A DNA stretch of 64,000 nt, taken from NCBI GenBank assembly GCA_030762935.1, contig CM060883.1, positions 52,846,001 through 52,910,000 on the forward strand. The letters are read 5' to 3'. The stretch comes from Hymenopus coronatus (lineage: Eukaryota > Arthropoda > Insecta > Mantodea > Hymenopodidae). The notes under the pieces are model-generated. The model was not told where the DNA came from. It was given only the letters and a program-made list of their open reading frames with translations, and made no database searches. Position numbers and translations under genes: made by a program. This document shows, piece by piece, positions 56,821 to 64,000 of this stretch (positions are counted from its first letter, which is position 1; every line of letters begins with the position of its first letter).

Positions 56821-57299
56821 AAACACTTAATTTAATTTTGATAATTGCTTTCATTAGCTTTACCAATATAAGTAAGATTTATGTTTTTTGGATGAATTAT
56901 AACACCTAACATATATTTGTCCAAGCCTCTGCTCAATATTTTAATTCCTAACGACAATGCATAATATTTATATTAAATGTAACTTCAAATTTCTTTATAT
57001 CGTTCTGAATTTCAAACCATTGAGAAAAGCAATGCGGAATATAAAATTTCAAAAGCATAAGAATTGAACATTTTCTTCGTAATGGTTCAGGTAATTAATT
57101 ATTAAAGTTGTTAAAATATATTGGAAAGAACAGGAAAATTGTGAAATTAAGGATAAAAACTGACAAAACAATGTTTCTGATTTTAAAATTACTAAGTTTT
57201 TTTGGTTACCATTTAAAGGCAAATGAATAGATAGTTAAAGCCTAGGTGGTAGTGCAGCTTTACCTAGGAAACCAGGCACAAAAAGAAAGAAACAGAAAG

Positions 57300-58731
57300 G
57301 CCTGATATGTTCCATTCACACGACTTTCTCTACATCTCTGTAATAAATTGTTAAAAAAAGCTTAATCTTTTATCTACGGTTGGCGAGAAATTTCCTTGTA
57401 ATTGACACTTGTGGGGCGTGTCGTCTGCTGGCAGGGGCTCGTCAGGTTGCTGACCAATCATAGGATAAGAATGCATAACCGTAAGAGACACGTCATCGGC
57501 ATTGCAACATCTACGGGTTCAGTAGAAATTCACGCGCGCATTCTCATGCATGACTGACCTGATTGATTTTATTGTGAAAATTTGGTTGCTATACACAGTG
57601 ATTCCGTAAGAATTTAATTTATAATCATTAGTACATTTTATATATTGCGGACATTGCTCTTGTTCTCATCCTAGAAATACCACTAATGATAAATGTGATT
57701 TGAAAATGTCTTACAGGCGAGACAAAGGAGATGAGGTTACGTTAGCCGAAATAATAAAACTTTTAGCTTTAGTGGAGTACAGGGCCCAATATTGAAAGGA
57801 ATAGATGAGGTAACAAGTGAGAAATTGGGAAAAGTAGTTCAACGTACGAGAAGTGTGATAGAAAATGCAAGGAAAAAAGGAATTTTTGAGGAAACAGTGT
57901 AAAATGTGGCACTGCAGTCGGATAGCGAGTAAATATGGCAACAGCGTACCGAGACAGCTGTCAGCAGGAATGCCAAGCACAAGGTAATTTCTCACTAATA
58001 TTATACTTCATGCTACTCGAGATAAACATTAACATAAATGGTCTCATCAGTTGCTTCCTTGTAAGTAGAAGGGAAATAAAGGAATACACTAGGCTAAACC
58101 AATAGTCAAATCTTTTAAAAGCTGGTTGCCATATGGTTGAAATCAGTTTCTTTGCATGACCAGGAGTTGACAAGTTCTCGCATGAGAAATGAAACTAATA
58201 AGGAATAACTCGGAAATGGTCAATTCCACGAAAAAAAATGTAGATGACAAATTGTGTGTTTTAAAGAAAGCTACATTTTTTGTGTGGTACGTTTTTGTCT
58301 CTCTCTAACGGTTTACAAGTTATGCAAAATTCAGCGAAATTTGTCTACAATAAAAGTCTTTGGAGGCTATTCCAGAAAACTCAAGAAATACATTGTATTT
58401 TTCATGTAAATATCTTTAATATACGCTATTTTAATAAAAGTAGTCACGGCCATTTTAAAGAAAATCAAACGTTTCAAACTTTTTTCCATGTAAAGGGTAG
58501 TTTGGGGGGGTATTCTCAAAATCTTCGTGTCGCATCTCTTAAATACCAAGTTTGGTATTTTACAGACGTTACGTTTTTAAGTTATCACGTTCAGACACAC
58601 ACGGACCTTTTTCTAAAAATACTTTTATACAGGGATCCTAAAACACGTATTTCCGGTGAAATATCGACGTCGAATTTTTGGGTGGAATGCAATGCCCTCC
58701 CTATATACATAGTACGTCTAGAAAAAGTAAA
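57300..58731 (+). repeat. Repeat R, copy split by a 0.6-kb insert
   Basis: Starts CCTGATATGTTCCATTC, breaks at TATCTAC (57377), resumes TTCATGCTACTCGAG (58007) and ends GTCTAGAAAAAGTAAAATG. Confidence 0.85.
57378..58003. mobile_element. Unclassified DNA transposon-like insert in repeat R
   Basis: The ends are imperfect inverted repeats: CGAGAAATTTCCTTGTAATTG on the left and the complement of GTGAGAAATTACCTTGTGCTTG on the right. The interior is less AT-rich. A plus-strand peptide starting MSYRRDKGDEVTLAEIIKLL (57707) soon meets a stop; I do not recognise it. Target duplication is short (perhaps TAC). Confidence 0.6.
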
Positions 58732-58984
58732 ATGCAATAAAATAGAAAAAGTAAAAAGCAATAAAATAGAAAAAATAGAGTAATGCATTTAGGTTTACTT
58801 CCTGTAAACTAGCTTTAGAAGAGAGGGAAAACTGAAATACTCAAGAGTATATTCTTATTAAATACAGTATCTGCTGTTAATTGTAAACAATATCTTATAA
58901 TTTTAAGTTTGGTGTTTAAATTTAAATATACGTTGTTGTATAATTAAGAGTAACTCCTAATTAGCTCCAATATAAACTTCTTGG

Positions 58985-59652
58985 GTATGATTACAAGATC
59001 AGAATATGAATTGGAAACACCATATTAACTATATCGTATCCAAACTAGGCTACGCATGTTTTGCAATCAGATTATTGATTCAGCTTATAAATAAGATCAC
59101 TCTAAAACAGTTTATTATGCTTATTTTCATTCATCAACGACCTATGGAGTAGTTTTTTGGGGAACTTCGGTAGACGTCAAAAAAAGTTATTATGCAGAAA
59201 GGGTAATAAGAATAATGGCAGGGGCAAGACAATCAACTCATTGTAAACCAGTTTTCAAAACTTTGTAATTTTGTTGTTAGCCTGCGAATATATTCTAGCC
59301 ACATTGTTACTTTTAATAAAAAGAACCAGAAAAGTTAACAAATAATGCAGATATACAAAACAGACAGACTAGACACAGATAGGTTTTACATACACCAACA
59401 AATGCTTTGCAGACATTCCAAAGAGGGGTTTACTGCAATGATATAGTTTTATTTATACTTTCACCTGCTATAAAGGAATTACATATGAACAAAAACAAGT
59501 TTAGGTCAGAATTAAAAAGATACCAAAATTACTCATACCTTCTATACAGAGGAGAATTTCATTCAATCAAAAAAATACTAGAATTACTGCAGTGTTGTAA
59601 ATATGTATACATGAATATTCTAAGACTGCTTACTGTAGTAATTGTTTTTTGA
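58985..59652 (+). pseudogene. Non-LTR retrotransposon RT C-terminal relic
   Basis: The plus strand shows NWKHHINYIVSKLGYACFAI, YGVVFWGTS, KRVIRIMAGARQSTHCKPVF and finally FQRGVYCNDIVLF...SPAIKEL...FHSIKKIL (59407-59600). These are in the order of the C-terminus of a common Jockey/CR1-type insect element. Frames change several times. Confidence 0.75.
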
Positions 59653-59659
59653 AAATGGA

Positions 59660-60152
59660 CATGTAATTCTATTATGCAAAATTGACAGCTCTGAAAAATT
59701 CAGAATCTTTGTAAATAAGTATTAATAATTATCAAGAATAATCAATACATGAAATGTCTTACTTGATCTACATCCTGACTGTGTGTCTAACCTTAAAACA
59801 GTGTCCACAGATTGTAATGTAAAATTCCCTAATTGAAGATTTTGTAGCCTATTTTACTTTTTCACGCATAAAATTCCATATTTACTCATTGGTCGCAGTT
59901 AATCAATGGCAGGAAGTTAGTCAAACGATAGCGCAGTTAGCGGCGTATAAAAGTAAACAGGCGACGGGCGTGGAATTGTTGTTCCAAGGATCAGAAGAGG
60001 TCGTGTATGAGTCAACTACAGAAGAAATAGATATAGTTTACAATGAAGCTTTCAGTTTCTTCCGTGTTTATAGGACGGAGGGAGAGAGGCAAGTTGACTA
60101 ACTTCCGGGCTCTGCTCTTAGCTAGACAAGGACAAGGCATAACCTTACTTAC
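59660..60152. other. GC-richer block beside LC3 exon 2
   Basis: Just inside intron 2, with a TATAAAAG on the plus strand at 59946-59953 and a 70-codon plus-strand frame (59889-60101). Nothing is recognised in the peptide. Confidence 0.35.
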
Positions 60153-60208
60153 CGGAACCTTATTAGGAAACTTAGACCGTATCTCCACCACTTCTTCTTT
60201 CCGGGACA
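60153..60208 (-). CDS. MAP1LC3: LC3-like gene, exon 2 (internal coding exon)
   Basis: This 56-nt minus-strand exon has 18 full codons, reading SRKEEVVEIRSKFPNKVP. It is preceded by two bases (TG) that complete a codon begun in an unseen exon 1. The acceptor is a long T tract ending CAG at 60209-60211, and the donor is a strong GTAAGT directly after CCG, so the exon ends in phase 0. In LC3 proteins this segment is the second N-terminal helix and start of the ubiquitin-like fold; vertebrate LC3C reads similarly (EEVAGIRAKFPNKIP). It is too short to be found by length alone and was recognised by homology and splice signals. Confidence comes from the exact join to exon 3 (P followed by VIVERF). 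Confidence 0.82.
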
Positions 60209-60317
60209 CTGAAAAAAAAAAACAACAACCGTATAGTATAGAACACGCCCATTCCATAAATCTAATGCTAAAACAGGTTTACATTATTTCAATGACTTCC
60301 TTTCTTAGCTTCTAAAT

Positions 60318-60570
60318 ATATATTTACTTTCTCTACCAGATATACAGTACGTCCGTAAGGTATTGCATTCCTTTCAAAATTTCGACAAAGAGATTTGTTT
60401 TTAAATACAAGTTTGCGGTCTCTCCCACAAAAACGGTCTGCAGGCGCCGCGCGCGACTGAATATGGGTGAGCAGCATAACTCGAACAAAAAGAGGTTGAA
60501 TAGCAAACCCAATATTTTTAAGTTCAGCGTCTTCAAAATTCGGAGTATCTTCTGAGTAAAATGCTCTGTT
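60318..60570 (-). repeat. Repeat R, reversed partial copy
   Basis: TATTTACTTTCTCTACCAG, GGTATTGCATTCC and the CATAACTCGAACAAAAAG block. It lies just upstream of LC3 exon 2. Confidence 0.7.
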
Positions 60571-61179
60571 GATTTCATATAATAGTTTTACACAGTCTTT
60601 TACCAGATGCCGGTAGTGTTAAAAGTAGACAATTCTGGTTTATGCGTCCACAGCCTCATTCAAGTAGACCATGACTCTGAAAGCTCGTATCGATCCATAA
60701 AATGGCGGATGATTTAAATGTCATGAATATGAATCTGTTGAACCAGACGAAATTATGCAAACGACTGCTATTAAAAAAGTCAAGAAATCAGTATGACATA
60801 GGTTTATTACTTTCACTGCTTCCGTTATATAGAGTGTTTTCATTCTGTACGAGCAAATTATGTAAAACAATCTATTTATAATTATAACATGCCTATAAAT
60901 ATTGAGTCCTGTCTCAAATATAGTGCACGACACACGTGTTAAAATTGTTTCATATTGTTCGTAGATTACGAATCTCGGCCTACGGCCTCGTTTCGCAAGC
61001 TTCCTACTCACAATATAAAACCCCAATTTTATCACTTGTATAATAAATAACTATTATCTTTCGAGTCAAAAATATTTCTCCTAATGTTCTATGTGTAATA
61101 AGTTAGTTGAAGACAAGATGGTGTAGTTTAACCCTGTTGCTTCACTTCCATTTGGTGCTGAAAACGGGATTGCATAAAC

Positions 61180-61640
61180 TTACTGCAAACAAGTACGCTA
61201 GTGCAGCTTTAATGCATTGTATAGCCCGTTCCAGCTAAGACTACTACTGCTGACTGTGATGTCGCTAGTGTTGCTGTTGACTGAACAAATGTAAAACACT
61301 GAGCGGTCGCGGGGAGTTGCCGAGGTCAAACGAATGGTACAGTCCGTCGCGTAATGCTGGACATTTATGTTGACATTACATTTATGTCATTAACAATATA
61401 AATTATGTATCGGATTTATTACAACCCAATTACTGTAATGTCAGCACTGTTTTAATGGGAAATTGCGCAAATATATGAACACGCTCGTTTAAAGCACCTC
61501 TAATACGCTTAACGCTCCTGCAATGCACACCGATTTTACACAGCGCCTGTCCAGTGCATGATGCAACTGTTAGTGCGAGCGTTCGCCACCGGTAACATGA
61601 GGTGGGACGGGTAATACTTCAATAATATTATAATGATGCT
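61180..61640 (+). repeat. Repeat X, continuous copy 2
   Basis: Both parts of copy 1 are adjacent here without the roughly 1-kb interruption. No ORF or terminal repeats recognised; it may be part of a larger element such as an LTR. Confidence 0.7.
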
Positions 61641-62570
61641 TCATTATTCTAACTTATGAAGAAAACAGTGAAAATTGTTATTCGAATAACATCGTAGTTG
61701 ATGCGAATGAGTTGACATTTCAATGTGGTGCTATTTATGGGCGCTCTTTAACCGAGTAAATACATATATTGGTTTATTTTGTGATGCACATAATTGCCAT
61801 TTGAAAACAAAAATGTTGGATAACTGCACTGCAGCACCTCTGATTCATATATTCATGAGCCGCCACTGAATGCTAGATCCTAATTTGAGGCATGAAACCA
61901 ATCACCATCTGTTGACATTTAATAAGAAAGAGGCTGGAGAGCTTTTGTACACTTATTTCAAATTTGAATGAAAAGGCAGCTATTTAGCATTGTTAAACGA
62001 AACCTTTACCAAATTTAGGATTTTAGCTCACATCTCCCGAAATAAACATTTTTAGAAGCAACACAAAAATGTTTGCTTTAACTTAGGCACAACTTTACTC
62101 CGAAATGCATTGTCACATCTAGCTCTTAATACATTTACAAGTGTAATTTTTAAATTTCCATATGAATGCCTTCTGGGATAATCTGAAGTCATCACTGAAT
62201 AGCTTGAGTAATAAAGCAAGCATGAACCTCTGACCAATAATTGACCTTCGTGCCGTGTACAGAGCCGAGTGATGACCTTGTTCAGGTGCCTGTGTATGTG
62301 GGTAGGTAAGGTGAAAGTACATTGTATGTACATATGTGGCAAGAAAACAGAATGGAATGATGCAAGATAGCTGCGTTAATTAATATTATCTGCAGATGCT
62401 CAACAGCGTTCATGAATAGGCTACTGGCAGAAAACATAGTTTTGGCGTTAACACATAGATATAAAATTTCAAGAAGCGAACGATGCACCAAATGACTCAG
62501 TTAAAATAAAGGCTGAATGACCCCTTTTAACAACTGTGTTTAAGTGCTGAAACACAAAATAAATAAATAA

Positions 62571-63672
62571 ATTTGATGTGCTCCATTCTTATGACCTTCT
62601 CTACCTCTCTATAATAAATTATTGTTAGTAAGCTTATTCTTCTATCCTCTTCATGTTAATCGAGATAAACATTAACAGAAACTGTTTTATTACCTATTTC
62701 TTTATAGGTAGAAGGGAAATAAGGGGATACGCTAGGTTAAACCGACAGTCAAATGCTTTAAAATGTGGTTGCTATGGTATAGAAATCCGGTTCTTTGCGT
62801 GGTCAGGTGCTGACCAGTTCCTGTATGAGAAAAGTATTAAGTATTTTAAAACTGAAATGAATAACAAGGAATATCTTAAAAACAGCCAACTCTAGGAAAA
62901 AAATGCATATAGCATAAATTGTGTGTTTTAACGAGCTTTATATTTTTTGTAGAGTAAGTTTTTGATTATCTCTTACAGTTTACTAGTTGTGCAATATTCC
63001 GCAAAATTCATTCAGAATAAAGATGCCTTCAGAGGTTATTCCCAGAAAATTCACGATATTTATTTTGTCATGTAAATATCTTTAGTATATATTTTAATCA
63101 AAATCGTTAAGGCCATTTTTGAGAAAATGAAAAATTTCGAAAAAAAATAGTTGGGGGTTGGGAGGTTTTCTTGAAAATCTTCGTGTCGCATCCTTGGAAG
63201 ATGCTGAACTTAAAATACCAAGTTTGGTATTTAACGGACTTTTCGTTTTTGAACTATGTTGTCCACAGACACACACGGACCTTTTTTTGATTTCAGGAGG
63301 TACCAAAATATATATTTGCGGTGAAATCTCGATATCAAAATTTTTAGTGCAATACAATACATTCTCTATACACTGTGTACATAGTAGTCTTAAGCTTTCA
63401 CGGCTGGAGTCCAAATTATAACTAGAAGAATTTTCCGGGCTAAGAAGCAATGATCTGCTGGACTTGGCAGGTCCAGACGTTTCGTTCACGACTGCTGTGA
63501 ACATCTTCAGTTGCGACGAAACCTTCACCGAGAAGACTTAGACCACGCCACTGAAGATGTTCACCGCAGTCGTGAACGAAACGTCTGGACCTGAAAACTC
63601 CAGCAGACCACGGCTTCTCAGCCTGGAAAATCTTCTAGTTATACCATGTATATAGAACGAATAGAGAAAGTA
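62571..63672 (+). repeat. Repeat R, copy split by a fold-back MITE
   Basis: TTTGATGTGCTCCATTCTTATG to ATAGAGAAAGTAAAAAG, interrupted in its terminal palindrome at about 63386-63644. Confidence 0.85.
63386..63644. mobile_element. Fold-back MITE
   Basis: Arms of about 105 bp (63414-63522 and 63540-63643) are inverted copies. Both contain GGTCCAGACGTTTCGTTCAC or its complement next to a GAACATCTTCAGT block and start ATAACTAGAAGA. The left side has about 28 extra bases. TGTACATAG / TGTATATAG at the borders may be a 9-bp target duplication, as made by Mutator-type elements. Confidence 0.75.
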
Positions 63673-63813
63673 AAAAGTGTTGTACTACTGAAATTCAGTC
63701 TAACAGCAATTAAACAACAGATTTTGCTGAAAACAGCATTTATGCTGAAAGTAGTTATGTTCATAACTTTATGACAGGCAAATATCGCCAATTGATCCAA
63801 TCTGTATGAATGT

Positions 63814-63900
<87 letters not shown>

Positions 63901-63901
63901 T
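63814..63901. repeat. TAA microsatellite
   Basis: About 29 TAA/AAT units with one C interruption near 63832. The Leu-rich reverse-strand frame is an artefact of this repeat. Confidence 0.95.
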
Positions 63902-64000
63902 ATGTTTTAATCTCAAGAGGGCAACGGCCTCTCCAAGAGTGATATACACTGAATACTTTTACACTTACACACTTGTTCTCATTCTCACTGTCCTATTCCG

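Larger units (their letters stand above)
11880..60208 (-). other. MAP1LC3: LC3-type Atg8-family gene, partial gene model (exons plus introns)
   Basis: Four minus-strand blocks can be spliced into one reading frame: 60153-60208, 26925-27031, 13651-13805 and, less certainly, 11880-12067. Intron lengths are 33,121, 13,119 and 1,583 bp. Joined exons 2-4 give about 106 residues ending in Phe-Gly, matching the LC3 branch of Atg8 from just after its N-terminal helices to the processing glycine. Family knowledge: Atg4 exposes that glycine, which is then joined to phosphatidylethanolamine on autophagosome membranes by Atg7, Atg3 and Atg12-5-16. The N-terminal exon (about 15-25 residues with the start Met) was not found between 60209 and 64000 and is probably outside the window. 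LC3 rather than GABARAP is supported by the KFLVP and YASQEVFG motifs. Introns are filled with the transposons listed separately. Confidence 0.82.

Noticed and set aside
58280..58783. 167-codon plus-strand open frame
   Set aside because: Also inside repeat R; no conservation of frame between R copies.
63761..63949. Leucine-rich small protein
   Set aside because: Translation of the TAA microsatellite.
1..64000. CRISPR array or other prokaryotic system
   Set aside because: No regularly spaced short direct repeats. The direct repeats seen are target duplications or SINE/R copies, and the gene structure is eukaryotic.

Overview
This looks like a window of a large, AT-rich, repeat-laden insect genome. 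The lineage is inferred only from the repeat types: I- and Jockey-clade non-LTR retrotransposons, mariner, hAT, Ty3/Gypsy and many tRNA-derived SINEs. A polyneopteran such as a cockroach, termite or orthopteran would fit, but this is not proven. There is no operon, CRISPR array or bacterial signal.

The one host gene I can recognise is split across most of the window on the minus strand. It is an LC3-type member of the Atg8 ubiquitin-like family (MAP1LC3-like, autophagosome membrane conjugation). Coding exons lie at 60153-60208, 26925-27031 and 13651-13805, with matching splice sites and reading phases. The introns between them are about 33.1 kb and 13.1 kb. The first coding exon is not visible and probably lies beyond 64000. 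Exon 4 can end at a TAG just after the conserved Phe-Gly. Alternatively it can splice in phase to an open exon at 11880-12067 that would add a 61-residue tail. Nearly everything else from 12 to 60 kb is transposon sequence inside introns of this gene.

Region by region: 1-11.8 kb lies 3' of the gene and holds an old repeat pair (X), several SINEs, a palindromic MITE (5866-6327) and a ruined Ty3/Gypsy element (6360-9700, minus) with a TTAA-flanked MITE inside it. 12-14.2 kb holds the 3' exons, a hairpin MITE and a repeat-R copy. 14.2-27 kb (intron 3) holds R copies, SINEs nested in each other, a mariner fragment, a hAT-like MITE and an old I element split by a 5'-truncated Jockey element. 27-60 kb (intron 2) holds more R copies and SINEs, a full-length and apparently intact I-clade element (32718-38586, minus) with a 12-bp target duplication, two degenerate non-LTR RT relics, a hAT transposase relic and a mariner fold-back. 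60.2-64 kb, upstream of exon 2, holds R copies, the second repeat-X copy, a fold-back MITE and a TAA microsatellite.

The dominant repeat, called R here, is about 0.9 kb long and occurs about 20 times in both orientations. It has offset inverted repeats (ACTTTCTCTAC / GTAGAGAAAGT), a terminal 5-bp hairpin at one end, a 14-bp palindrome near the other, and an internal CA-rich tract. This layout recalls the non-autonomous Helentron (HINE/DINE-1) class, which is my inference.
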